Positions 7,761 through 15,193 of a stretch of DNA of 23,346 bases are shown here, in pieces. The position numbers were made by a program, and so were the translations under genes. Under the pieces are notes generated by a model, which saw only the letters and a list, made by a program, of their open reading frames with translations, was not told the DNA's origin and made no database searches. The DNA comes from UBA5336 sp039815055 (lineage in GTDB: Bacteria; Pseudomonadota; Alphaproteobacteria; Caulobacterales; Hyphomonadaceae), in contig JBCCAA010000045.1 in assembly GCA_039815055.1 (NCBI GenBank), positions 1 through 23,346 on the forward strand. The letters run 5' to 3'. Every line of letters begins with the position of its first letter. The first letter of the stretch is position 1.

Positions 7761-8100
7761 GTCGGCCCTGCCCTGTACGTTGTCGGCGCCGTTCTCGTGC
7801 CCAACTTCCAAACACGGATCAAGACAAGCCAAAGGAATCGAACACACTTATCTGGGGTATTTCCTCGCCTGAATTTCATTATTATGTAACTGGCGCTGAA
7901 CGTTTATTCATGGTTAACTTTTTTTGCAGTTCGCCACTGGCGCGCAGAGAATCCGTGCGCTAGGGGCGTTTGTGTAGCGGTCCGGGGGCACCGGCGCTGC
8001 ACACCGGCCTGGTTCGGTCCGCTGACCGATCTTCGGGTGTTTAGCCGAAAGCGATACTCGCGCTGGTGCGATTTCGCTTTGAAGGGGAGTTTTGAATATT
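7761..8100. other. Divergent intergenic region between purB and the repeat-protein gene
   Basis: These 340 bases contain no credible gene. The part 7856-7925 is strikingly AT-rich, with CATTATTATG and a run of seven T at 7919-7925, and probably holds one or both divergent promoters. The 3' part, transcribed as leader of the plus-strand gene, contains short self-complementary stretches: CGGTC/GACCG around 8016-8029 and AGCGA/TCGCT around 8049-8079. AAGGGGAG at 8082-8089 is the ribosome binding site for the gene starting at 8101. No recognised riboswitch was seen. Confidence 0.5.
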
Positions 8101-9072
8101 ATGAACAAGATGTTGTTCTCAAGTGCAGCTGCAATGGCGTTTGCCGGCGCAGCTTTTGGTCAGGCTGCAGATATGCCGCCAAGTGCTGACCCAGGCGAGT
8201 GTTTTGCCCGTGTGCTGATCCCGGAAACCACTGAGATTGCCACCGAGCAGGTCGTAGACAAGCCAGAGTCCGCTGAAATCACGGTTATTCCGGCAACGTT
8301 CGAAACCGTCACCGAGCAAGTGCTCGTGAAGGAAGAGACCGTCCAGTACCGCACCATTCCAGCGGTTTACGAGACGATCACCGAGCAGGTTCTGATCGAG
8401 TCGGAAAAAACCGAAACGATCGTTATCCCGGCACAGTTCGAAACATACACCGAGCAGGTTCTGATCCGTCCGGCATACTCGACCTGGAAACCAGGTGCAG
8501 GCCTCTTTGGCCGTGGTGCCGCTGGCACCGGCACGGCGCCAGGTTCGGGCAGTGAAGCTGTCGCCACCGGCGAACTGCTTTGCCGCGTGGAAGTTCCAGC
8601 CCAGTACGACACCGTGACACGCACCCGTCTGGTGACGCCTGAGCGCACCGACACCCGTGTGATCCCAGCGCGTTATGAGACGGTGACCAAGCAGGTCGTC
8701 GCTCAACCGCCACAAGTGATCGAAGAAGTCATCCCGGCTGTCTACGACACCGTGACGGTTCGCCAGATGGTCACCGCGGCGCGTGAAGAAGTCATCACGA
8801 TCCCGGCAACATACAAAACCATTGAAAAGCGCGTCGTCACCGGCGGTGGCGGCCTCGAATGGCGCGAAGTGCTGTGCGACACCAACGCATCGGCATCGAA
8901 GATCAGCGAAGTGCAAGCTGCCCTGACGCGCGCTGGCTACGACACGCCAACCGATGGATCCTTCGGTCCAGCCACCCTGCGGTCCATGGAAGCGTTCCAG
9001 CGCGCCAATGGCCTGCCCGTTGGCTACCTGACGGTGTCCACCGTTCGCGCCCTCGGCGTGGAGCCTTTTTAA
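8101..9072 (+). CDS. Secreted protein with eight 23-residue repeats and a peptidoglycan-binding domain
   Basis: The 323-residue product begins with a Sec signal peptide, probably cleaved after QA at residue 22. It then carries eight copies of a motif like IPAxYETVTEQVLV, starting at residues 40, 63, 86, 109 and again at 165, 188, 211, 234. The period is exactly 23 residues within each group of four. Each block is introduced by a Cys-containing segment (Cys34, Cys161) and a third Cys259 follows the last repeat; a Gly/Ala/Ser-rich linker (about 130-158) separates the blocks. Residues 264-323 form a PG_binding_1 domain (EVQAALTRAGYDTPTDGSFGPATLRSMEAFQ). A periplasmic or envelope-structural role anchored to peptidoglycan is inferred. 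The ATG at 8101 is preferred to TTG at 8092, which lies too close to AAGGGGAG. A strong terminator follows. Confidence 0.85.
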   Translation: MNKMLFSSAAAMAFAGAAFGQAADMPPSADPGECFARVLIPETTEIATEQVVDKPESAEITVIPATFETVTEQVLVKEETVQYRTIPAVYETITEQVLIESEKTETIVIPAQFETYTEQVLIRPAYSTWKPGAGLFGRGAAGTGTAPGSGSEAVATGELLCRVEVPAQYDTVTRTRLVTPERTDTRVIPARYETVTKQVVAQPPQVIEEVIPAVYDTVTVRQMVTAAREEVITIPATYKTIEKRVVTGGGGLEWREVLCDTNASASKISEVQAALTRAGYDTPTDGSFGPATLRSMEAFQRANGLPVGYLTVSTVRALGVEPF

Positions 9073-9129
9073 GTTAGGCTTGGAAAGATTGGGCGTCGGC
9101 GAATTCCGCTAGCGCCTGAGATTTTGATG

Positions 9130-9162
9130 AACCCCTGCCCGGTCTCCTGGGCGGGGGTTTTT
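9130..9162 (+). terminator. Rho-independent terminator of the repeat-protein gene
   Basis: AACCCCTGCCC (9130-9140) pairs with GGGCGGGGGTT (9149-9159) through an 11-bp stem with one G-T wobble and an 8-base loop, ending in TTTTT (9158-9162). It lies 58 bases after the stop at 9072. Confidence 0.9.
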
Positions 9163-9385
9163 CACATCTGGCGTTCAATCTGGGGCACGCGCGGTCTGCC
9201 AACCCTAAAGGATAAGCGTCCTTCGACGTCACGTGTGATGAAGGATGGACCAAGGGCCGGAGGCGAGACATTTGGGACGGCATCGAAAAGCGGGCACCCC
9301 GTGTCCTTGTTTACGGCTCTTACAGACGTCCCTCACCCCGAGCGACATCGAGGGACACTCACCGGCGCACACTGTCTTACAATTG
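9163..9385. other. Intergenic region between two convergent terminators
   Basis: The whole gene-free stretch runs from 9073 to 9462 and is bounded by the terminators at 9130-9162 and 9386-9418. The 220 bases between them have no ORF with a ribosome binding site, no repeat and no RNA fold that I recognise. Confidence 0.5.
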
Positions 9386-9418
9386 AAAAAGGCCGCCACT
9401 CAGTTCAGAGTGCGGCCT
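9386..9418 (-). terminator. Rho-independent terminator of the mscS gene
   Basis: On the minus strand AGGCCGCACTC pairs with GAGTGGCGGCCT (one bulged base) and is followed by TTTTT (bases 9390-9386). It lies about 45 bases downstream of the mscS stop. Confidence 0.88.
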
Positions 9419-9462
9419 CAATCAGTCTCGCGAAGACGTCAGGGATTTGACGTCAGAAGGGA

Positions 9463-10299
9463 CTACGCGTCCTTATCACCGCTAAACAGGATGACCTTCT
9501 GATGCGGGAATGGGATTTCCACGCCCACACTGTCGAGCTTCTTCTTTACCAGTTCCGGCACCGAATAGATCACGTCGAAATAGTGCTCACCCTTCACGAA
9601 CGGGCGCGTGATGAAATCGACAGAGGAATCGTTCAGCGTCGAGACTTCGATGAACGGGGCCGGATCTTCCAGGATCAGCGGGTGATCGGCAAACACTTCG
9701 GCGATGGCCTGACGAGCGGTATCGATGCTGCTGTCATAGGAAATGCCGAACACCATATCCACGCCGCGCACCGGGTGGTGGGAATGGTTGACAATCTGCT
9801 CGCCCCAGATCTGGGAATTGGGAACGATGATGTGCTGATTGTCGAACGTATTGAGAATGGTGGTGAACAGGCCAATCTCGCTGACATTGCCGAAGCGGCC
9901 AGCAGCATCGATGAAATCGCCCACTTTGTAAGGCCGGAACACCATCAGCATCACGCCAGCCGCCAGATTCGACAGCGCGCCTTGAAGGGCCAGGCCAACC
10001 GCCAGGCCAGCAGCACCCAGAAGGGCAATAATCGACGCGGTCTGAACGCCAAACTGGTTCAGGACGGCGATAATGACAAAAGCGAGAATGATCCATTTTG
10101 CGACGCTGCCAAGGAACTTGAACAGGGTGTCGTCAAGCTGGTCATAGCGCGCGCCAATGCCGGTCACGAACTTGCCGACGCGTCCTGCGACCCAGGAGCC
10201 GACGATAAATATGATAATGGCGAGGAGGAGACTGGTCCCCCACGACAGGGCCAGGGGCATGTATTGGTTGATGTCGAGATTTTCGAACAGAGCGTCCAT
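9463..10299 (-). CDS. mscS: Small-conductance mechanosensitive channel, MscS family
   Basis: The 278-residue product has the size and topology of E. coli MscS, a homoheptameric inner-membrane channel that opens under membrane tension and releases solutes during osmotic downshock. Three hydrophobic segments are visible at about 15-38, 66-84 and 90-115. The third is the pore helix, rich in Gly and Ala (GAAGLAVGLALQGALSNLAAG), and is followed by the beta-domain signature FRPYKVGDFID and by VPNSQIWGEQIVNHS. The start at 10299 is preferred because AAAGGAAA lies about nine bases upstream; a Met codon at 10317 overlaps that site and is therefore unlikely. It appears to be a single-gene unit with its own terminator. 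Confidence 0.93.
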   Translation of the reverse strand: MDALFENLDINQYMPLALSWGTSLLLAIIIFIVGSWVAGRVGKFVTGIGARYDQLDDTLFKFLGSVAKWIILAFVIIAVLNQFGVQTASIIALLGAAGLAVGLALQGALSNLAAGVMLMVFRPYKVGDFIDAAGRFGNVSEIGLFTTILNTFDNQHIIVPNSQIWGEQIVNHSHHPVRGVDMVFGISYDSSIDTARQAIAEVFADHPLILEDPAPFIEVSTLNDSSVDFITRPFVKGEHYFDVIYSVPELVKKKLDSVGVEIPFPHQKVILFSGDKDA

Positions 10300-10429
10300 G
10301 GGCGCGTTTCCTTTCACTGCTGCGATGAGCGGGTAAAGGGTTGGCCACCCACACGCAATGGTGCGGATGGCCTGGGGTCAGCCCCTTCCCCGCAGCTTGG
10401 ATAGATGAACAATGATGAACGGCGGTAGA

Positions 10430-10450
10430 GAACGAAGTTACGCTTCGTTC
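10430..10450 (-). terminator. Perfect hairpin overlapping the stop of the DUF971 gene
   Basis: GAACGAAG (10430-10437) and CTTCGTTC (10443-10450) form an 8-bp perfect stem with a 5-base loop. It overlaps the TGA at 10451-10449 on the minus strand. The following minus-strand sequence has only TCTC, so it is a weak terminator or 3'-end stabiliser for the operon. Confidence 0.5.
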
Positions 10451-10751
10451 ATAAAGCCAATTCGCTCAGCAAATCCCAAGTATAAAGCCCGCTATCATGG
10501 CCGTCACTGAAGACGATGCGCACGGCATACCGCCCGACCGGCTCGGCTCTCAGCACTGAAATGTCATCTGGCACGGGGGCCTGGGGCGGCGCGGGCCCTG
10601 CGCCATGGCCACGCACAGCGGCCGATGGGCTGTTTTCCCGCAAGTGTTTGAACCCCACCGCGCGCGATGAGCCGTCTGTGAATTCGATGGCCAATGTCTG
10701 GGCTCGACGCTGGAACACCAGGCGTTTTGGCCAAACCGAAGCCCCGCTCAC
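10449..10751 (-). CDS. DUF971 (gamma-butyrobetaine-hydroxylase-like N-terminal domain) protein
   Basis: The 100-residue protein fits the DUF971 fold. LAIEFTDGSSRAVGFKHLRENSPSA occupies residues 20-44, and VGRYAVRIVFSDGHDSGLYTWDLLSEL the last 30 residues. The family is found as free-standing small proteins and at the N-terminus of gamma-butyrobetaine hydroxylases; free-standing members are often linked to Fe-S or metal metabolism, but no metal ligands are obvious here. A Pro/Ala/Gly-rich insert (about 47-62) separates the two halves. The start is GTG at 10751-10749, overlapping the TGA of the upstream gene by 4 bp (GTGA), which implies translational coupling. Confidence 0.82.
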   Translation of the reverse strand: MSGASVWPKRLVFQRRAQTLAIEFTDGSSRAVGFKHLRENSPSAAVRGHGAGPAPPQAPVPDDISVLRAEPVGRYAVRIVFSDGHDSGLYTWDLLSELAL

Positions 10752-10951
10752 CCGCCGGGCTCCTCATCCAGCACCCGCGCAGCCTCCTCCAACAGGATCG
10801 GCAATCCGTCGCGGATGGGATAGGCCAGGCCCACAGACTTGCTGATCAGTTCCTGGGCCTCACGGTCATACTCCAGCGGCTTGCGGCTGATGGGACAGAT
10901 CAACAGCTCCAGCATGCGGGGATCGGCGCGGCTCTCGGTGGTATCGCTCAT
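10748..10951 (-). CDS. Trm112-like / UPF0434 (YcaR) family protein
   Basis: This 67-residue protein has the Trm112p-like core: MLELLICPISRKPLEYDR, then ELISKSVGLAYPIRDGLPILLEEAARVL. Eukaryotic Trm112 activates several methyltransferases; bacterial members are small and of uncertain role. Only one Cys is present (in LLICP), so the zinc-binding Cys pairs of YcaR-type CPxC proteins are incomplete, as in many alphaproteobacterial members. ATG at 10951 overlaps the upstream TGA by 4 bp, and its own stop overlaps the next GTG start by 4 bp. The gene therefore sits in a fully coupled operon between the Lon-N and DUF971 genes. Confidence 0.87.
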   Translation of the reverse strand: MSDTTESRADPRMLELLICPISRKPLEYDREAQELISKSVGLAYPIRDGLPILLEEAARVLDEEPGG

Positions 10952-11595
10952 TGCAGGGCATCTCCGGCGCCCGGCACATCCATTTCCAGAAGCGCGATCA
11001 GGGTTTCGGCCCGTCCGCGCAAGTCTTCGGCTTCCAGAAGCGCCTGTTTCTCAAGGTGGGAGAACGGACACCCGGCACACAAGGCATTGACCAGTGTTTC
11101 AATCGGGGCGTCTTCGACGGCTGACCAATCCGCGTTCATCTGATTGCGTGCGACGTAGTCTTTCAGCGCGTCGGTCAGCCTGCTGCGGCTTGGCAGATCG
11201 GTCACAGCCGGCGTTGAAAGGTCTTCAACAAAGGGCGACCAGTCCGGCGCAGCCTGGCGATAGGGCGTGTTCAATCCGTCCATCTCATTGATACGAAACC
11301 GGCAAATACCGTTCAGGACGATGAGATATCGCCCGTCATCGGTCTCCGAATATGAAGTGATCCGCCCGGCGCAGCCTACTTCAGCAAGGTCGGGCACGGC
11401 TTTATCGCCGCCCACAGACTGGACCATGCCGATCATGCGGCAGCCCGACATGGCATCATCGATCATGTTCAGATACCGCGGCTCAAAAATATTCAGCGAC
11501 AGGGTCCATCGCGGAAACAGCAACGCTCCCGGCAAGGGGAACACGGCCATCTGCTCTGGAAGGTCGGTCACGCGGCGATAGGCGGGCGGCGACAT
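10948..11595 (-). CDS. Lon N-terminal (LON substrate-binding) domain protein
   Basis: The 215-residue product is a free-standing Lon N-domain without ATPase or protease parts. It opens with the standard motif MAVFPLPGALLFPRWTLSL then NIFEPRYLNMIDD (residues about 16-47), followed by GMVQS and GCAGRITSYSETDDGRYLIVLNGICRFRI. In Lon this domain recognises substrates; stand-alone versions are common in Alphaproteobacteria, but their function is poorly known. The start at 11595 is chosen from AGAGG eight bases upstream; the frame is open to 11745, but the extra residues do not fit the family. The ATGA overlap with the Trm112-like gene and the upstream cnoX place it in one operon, plausibly protein quality control. 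Confidence 0.9.
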   Translation of the reverse strand: MSPPAYRRVTDLPEQMAVFPLPGALLFPRWTLSLNIFEPRYLNMIDDAMSGCRMIGMVQSVGGDKAVPDLAEVGCAGRITSYSETDDGRYLIVLNGICRFRINEMDGLNTPYRQAAPDWSPFVEDLSTPAVTDLPSRSRLTDALKDYVARNQMNADWSAVEDAPIETLVNALCAGCPFSHLEKQALLEAEDLRGRAETLIALLEMDVPGAGDALQ

Positions 11596-11671
11596 TGGCT
11601 TTGCCTCTTTCTTGCCTCTGACACTGACATGGGGCGCTATCTCCCGGCGGCGAGCTTTTAGTCCACCACGA

Positions 11672-12568
11672 CTAGGCAAACATGAGCGATGACAGGCGCC
11701 GGCGCCCCTCCACGGTGATCGGATCTTTCGGACCAGCGGCTTCAAACACGGTCAACAATGTCTCGCGCGCTTTGCCGTCTTCCCAGGTCAGATCCGCGGC
11801 CAGAATGGTGAGCAACTGGTCCACCGCCTCGCCATGGCGCCCGGCAGAGATCAATGCCTCGGCAAGTTCGTGGCGCGCAGACCAATCGCCCGGCGCAGCT
11901 TCAACCTTGGCGATGGCACCCGCAAACTCATCGGCGCTGGGCGCGTCAGCCTGGAGATTGACGGCCGTATCGGCGCTGATCCAGGCAGGGTCGCTGCGTT
12001 TGTCTTCCGGCGCCAGTTCAAGCGTTTCGCGGGCGCGATCTGCGTCGCCATTGGCAAGGTAGCATCGCGCCAGACCGGCAATGGCCGCCACCTGGCCGGG
12101 ATCATGATTGACAATTGTCGCATAAAGCTGCGCGGCGCCGCCAACATCGCCTTCGGTGAACATGGCATCGGCTTGCTCGATGGCGTCGGCGATTGCCTTG
12201 CCGTCATCGGTGCCGGCCAGCAGTTTCTCGATAAACTGAGTGATCTGGCCTTCTGATTGCGCGCCCATGAAGCCGTCGACGGGTTGACCTTTCTGGAACG
12301 CAAACACCGCCGGGATGGACCGCACGCCCAGTTGGCCGGCAATGCCGGGATTGTCGTCGATATTGACCTTGACCAGTTTCACCTTGCCGGCCTGGGATGT
12401 GACGGCTTTTTCGATGATCGGCGTCAGCGTTTTGCACGGCCCGCACCACGGCGCCCAGAAGTCGACCAGTACCGGCACCTCATTGGACGCCTCAATCACG
12501 TCTTCCATGAAAGACTGGTCAGTGCTGTCCTTGATCAGATCTGCTTGCGGGCCGCCGATGATGTCCAT
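11672..12568 (-). CDS. cnoX: Thioredoxin-TPR fusion protein, CnoX/YbbN family
   Basis: The 298-residue product starts with a thioredoxin domain (residues 1-115) holding the active site WAPWCGPCK. A C-terminal TPR-like helical region follows (about 120-298), with repeats around AQLYATIVNHDPGQVAAIAGLARCYLANGDADRARETLELAP and DWSARHELAEALISAGRHGEAVDQLLTIL. CnoX chaperedoxins protect cytosolic proteins from aggregation or over-oxidation and hand substrates to GroEL/DnaK. The E. coli protein lacks the CxxC, whereas Caulobacter-type CnoX keeps it, as here, so thiol-reductase activity is expected. The start at 12568 follows AGGA at nine bases; the open frame continues to 12670 but the extra residues are unlike thioredoxin. 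First gene of the operon with the Lon-N, Trm112-like and DUF971 genes; divergent from rlmN. Confidence 0.92.
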   Translation of the reverse strand: MDIIGGPQADLIKDSTDQSFMEDVIEASNEVPVLVDFWAPWCGPCKTLTPIIEKAVTSQAGKVKLVKVNIDDNPGIAGQLGVRSIPAVFAFQKGQPVDGFMGAQSEGQITQFIEKLLAGTDDGKAIADAIEQADAMFTEGDVGGAAQLYATIVNHDPGQVAAIAGLARCYLANGDADRARETLELAPEDKRSDPAWISADTAVNLQADAPSADEFAGAIAKVEAAPGDWSARHELAEALISAGRHGEAVDQLLTILAADLTWEDGKARETLLTVFEAAGPKDPITVEGRRRLSSLMFA

Positions 12569-12677
12569 GGATGCAATCCTCAATTCGCTCGCGGCTAAGA
12601 TGGGCCGCCTCGCGCGCCGCGCAACCGCCTGATGTCGTGCGATGGCAGGGCCCCATTCAAATCGCGCCATTTTCTGC

Positions 12678-12683
12678 TATCTA
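12678..12683 (+). promoter_or_regulatory. Possible -10 element immediately before rlmN
   Basis: GCTATCTA (12676-12683) resembles the Caulobacter -10 consensus GCTANAWC over its first five bases. TATCTA ends seven bases before the ATG at 12691. No Shine-Dalgarno sequence lies upstream of that ATG, so a leaderless mRNA is possible. No good -35 is seen. Confidence 0.25.
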
Positions 12684-12690
12684 AACGCCC

Positions 12691-13839
12691 ATGGCCACAT
12701 CGCTTGACCTTTCGCGCCGCCCGGCGCCTGCCCCCCGTTCGCTTGCGGGTCTGTCTCTTCCCGCGCTCAAGGCGGAAATGGAAGCCATGGGCGTGCCCGC
12801 GAAAAAAGCAAGTATGCGCGCCAAGCAGATGCGCGGCTGGGTGCACCATTTCGGGGTGACCGATTTTGATGCCATGACCAATGTCGCCAAGGAGATGCGC
12901 GCAGAACTGGCGACGGCCTACACGCTGGACCGGCCCGAAATCACCGAACACAAGATCAGCGTGGATGGCACACAGAAATGGCTCACACGCTTTGGCCCCA
13001 ATGTCGAAGGCGAGAGCGTTTACATTCCCGATGTCGGCAAGTCCGGCGCGCTGTGCGTCTCCAGTCAGGTCGGCTGCACGCTGAACTGCACATTCTGCCA
13101 TACCGGCACGCAAAAGCTGGTGCGGAACCTGACGGCGCAGGAAATCGTCGCCCAGGTGCTGATCGCCCGCGACCAACTGGGCGAATGGCCCTCCAGTATC
13201 GAAAACCGCAAGCTCACCAATATCGTCTTCATGGGCATGGGTGAGCCGCTGTACAATCTCGACAATGTCGCCGAGGCCATCGACACGATCAGCGATGGGG
13301 ATGGCGTCGCGATTGGCCGGCGCCGGATAACGGTGTCTACTGCCGGTGTTGCGCCGAAAATCCCGGAACTGGGCGCGCGCACCGGCGCGATGCTGGCGAT
13401 CTCGCTACATGCGGTGCGCGATGATTTGCGCGACGAGATTGTGCCCATCAATCGCAAGTATGACCTGCAGACACTGTTCGATGCCATCCGCGCCTATCCA
13501 GATCTCGGAAACTCAAAACGCGTGACGTTTGAATATGTGATGCTGGCTGGCATGAATGACAGCCTGGCTGAGGCGCGAGATCTGGTGAAACTGCTGCGCG
13601 GCGTGCCCGCGAAGATCAATCTCATCCCGTTCAACCCGTGGCCAGATGCGCCCTATGAGTGTTCGGACTGGGAGACGATCGAAGCGTTTGCCGAGGTGCT
13701 GAATCGCGCGGGCTATGCCAGCCCCATCCGCACCCCACGCGGCCGGGATATCTTCGCCGCCTGCGGGCAACTGCGGTCTGAAAGCGTGAAGAAAAGCGCG
13801 GCGGAAAAGCGCCGTGAGGCGTTGGCAGCGGAGGGGTAA
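12691..13839 (+). CDS. rlmN: 23S rRNA (adenine-2503-C2)/tRNA (adenine-37-C2) methyltransferase RlmN
   Basis: RlmN is a radical-SAM enzyme that methylates C2 of A2503 in 23S rRNA and A37 of some tRNAs. The 382-residue product contains the cluster-binding CxxxCxxC at Cys129, Cys133 and Cys136 (GCTLNCTFCHTG). It also has the GMGEPLYNLDNV motif, the HAVRDDLRDEIVPINRKYD region and both catalytic cysteines: Cys122 in LCVSSQVGC, and the methyl-carrying Cys358 in DIFAACGQL. A Lys/Glu/Ala-rich tail of about 20 residues follows. All key residues are present. ATG 12691 has no ribosome binding site but the next in-frame Met is at residue 30, inside the conserved N-terminal region. Confidence 0.97.
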   Translation: MATSLDLSRRPAPAPRSLAGLSLPALKAEMEAMGVPAKKASMRAKQMRGWVHHFGVTDFDAMTNVAKEMRAELATAYTLDRPEITEHKISVDGTQKWLTRFGPNVEGESVYIPDVGKSGALCVSSQVGCTLNCTFCHTGTQKLVRNLTAQEIVAQVLIARDQLGEWPSSIENRKLTNIVFMGMGEPLYNLDNVAEAIDTISDGDGVAIGRRRITVSTAGVAPKIPELGARTGAMLAISLHAVRDDLRDEIVPINRKYDLQTLFDAIRAYPDLGNSKRVTFEYVMLAGMNDSLAEARDLVKLLRGVPAKINLIPFNPWPDAPYECSDWETIEAFAEVLNRAGYASPIRTPRGRDIFAACGQLRSESVKKSAAEKRREALAAEG

Positions 13840-13923
13840 CGCCCACCTAAAATTCCCGTAAGCGCCTTGCGCACCGCCACACTCTGGGTTCCCCTGACAG
13901 GCGAGCAGAAGCAGGGGCAAGAG

Positions 13924-14772
13924 ATGGCGCAGGTCTATTTGATAGGCGTTCCGGAAAATGAACCGGATGGCGAAGCACTGGCCGACTTTCTGCGAACTCG
14001 CGGCCATGTCTTGCGCACTGAGTATGGCAAGTTCGGCTTTGCGCCCGCACGGCGTGGCGAAGTCACGCTCGCGCTTTGGTCTCGCGCAGCCATGATGAGC
14101 GTGAAACGCCTGATGATGACCAATCGCGCCATTGATGCCTGGGAGACCGGTCATCTGGTCATGGCAAGGCTGGACCATGGCATCATTCCCCAGGGCCTCG
14201 GCGATATTGAGATGATCGACCTGAGTTTCGAACCGGCGCGTGAGCATCGCTATTTGGAGGTGGACAGGGCGTTGCGGGAGATCGCACGGCCAACAATGCC
14301 AGCGGGCAAGGCGCGATCCATCGAGTCGGACGCTCACGCCCCGTCTGCCGAAGCCATGACCGAAGCGCTGCAGGAGGACCCGGCGAAACAGGTTTTCATC
14401 TCCTATGCCCATGCAGACGCTGACGCTGTCCTGCCCCTGGTCGACGTGGTCGAGGCCGCTGGAAAATCGGTGTGGATCGACCGGGACGGCATGCGTGCCG
14501 GCCAGGGCTGGGCGGGGATGATCGTGCGCGCCATCAAGGCCGCGCGAATGGTCTGCCTGATGTGTTCTGAGCGCGCATTCGCGTCAGACCATGTCCGGCG
14601 CGAGGTCTATCTCGCTGACAAATACAAGAAAGGCATTCTACCGGTCCGGCTCGACCAGTCAGACATGCCAGAAGACATCGAGTACTTCCTGGCCGGCGTG
14701 CAATGGGTCGATCTGGATGGCCTGCCCCTTGACCAGCATGGCCCAGAAGTCGCCGCAGCGTTTGCCGCGTAA
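13924..14772 (+). CDS. TIR-domain protein, probably two TIR-like halves
   Basis: The C-terminal half (about 155-270) of this 282-residue protein is a bacterial TIR domain. It shows KQVFISYAHADAD, then GKSVWIDRDGMRAGQGWAGMIVRAIKAARMVCLMCS, then SDHVRREV with Glu227 at the position of the catalytic NADase glutamate, ILPVRL and VQWVDLDG. The N-terminal half (1-100) follows the same order in degenerate form: QVYLIGVPENEPDGEALADFLRTRGH, EVTLALWSRAAMMS, HLVMARLDHGIIPQGLGDIEMIDL. It lacks the WxD loop and an obvious catalytic Glu. TIR domains cleave NAD or act as signalling adaptors, often in phage defence. No effector or sensor partner is adjacent; neighbours are rlmN and ftsB. The start at 13924 is preceded by GGGG; a TTG start at 13867 is open but unlikely. 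Confidence 0.85.
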   Translation: MAQVYLIGVPENEPDGEALADFLRTRGHVLRTEYGKFGFAPARRGEVTLALWSRAAMMSVKRLMMTNRAIDAWETGHLVMARLDHGIIPQGLGDIEMIDLSFEPAREHRYLEVDRALREIARPTMPAGKARSIESDAHAPSAEAMTEALQEDPAKQVFISYAHADADAVLPLVDVVEAAGKSVWIDRDGMRAGQGWAGMIVRAIKAARMVCLMCSERAFASDHVRREVYLADKYKKGILPVRLDQSDMPEDIEYFLAGVQWVDLDGLPLDQHGPEVAAAFAA

Positions 14773-14810
14773 ACAGGACGTTAACCGCACCTGCGCGAGA
14801 CTCCCGCCTT

Positions 14811-15122
14811 ATGTCCTCACGCCTGTCTGCCCTCGGCCTTGCGGCCCTTATGCTCTACTTCGCGTTCCACGCGTTTGCAGGAGAAACCGGCCTCGGCGCG
14901 TGGAGCGACGTACAGTCCGAACTGGAGGACAAACGCGCCGAACTCGCCGCCCTCCAGGCAGAGATCGCCCTGAAGGAAGCCGACATCTATCGCCTGTCAC
15001 CTGAAACGGTGGATCCGGACTATGTCGAGATGCTGGCACGCGAGAAACTGGCCTTCGTTTATCCCGATGAACTGATCATCCTTGACGAAATGAACGCACC
15101 TGCAGCAAAAGTTATGCAATAA
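14811..15122 (+). CDS. ftsB: Cell-division protein FtsB/DivIC (septum formation initiator)
   Basis: The 103-residue product has the FtsB layout: a short cytoplasmic start, one membrane helix (about residues 7-24), and a coiled coil (about 32-62, LEDKRAELAALQAEIALKEADIYRL). A C-terminal tail follows with DPDYVEMLAREKLAFVYPDELIIL, the typical segment that contacts FtsL/FtsQ. FtsB joins FtsL and FtsQ at the divisome and helps activate FtsWI. The location just upstream of the pyruvate dehydrogenase operon is common in Alphaproteobacteria. The ribosome binding site is poor (GAGA about ten bases before ATG). Confidence 0.9.
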   Translation: MSSRLSALGLAALMLYFAFHAFAGETGLGAWSDVQSELEDKRAELAALQAEIALKEADIYRLSPETVDPDYVEMLAREKLAFVYPDELIILDEMNAPAAKVMQ

Positions 15123-15193
15123 CGCATAGGCGTTCTGACTGGACGTCCGCCCTTCTGTGTAACATGGTAGCCACACACAAGGGTTGGAAACAC

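Noticed and set aside
8119..8916. Minus-strand open frame opposite the repeat protein
   Set aside because: The periodic sequence simply mirrors the 23-residue repeats of the sense gene.
15113..15134. Short inverted repeats after the ftsB stop (TATGC/GCATA and AACGC/GCGTT)
   Set aside because: Stems of five bases without a T-run; too weak to call a terminator.
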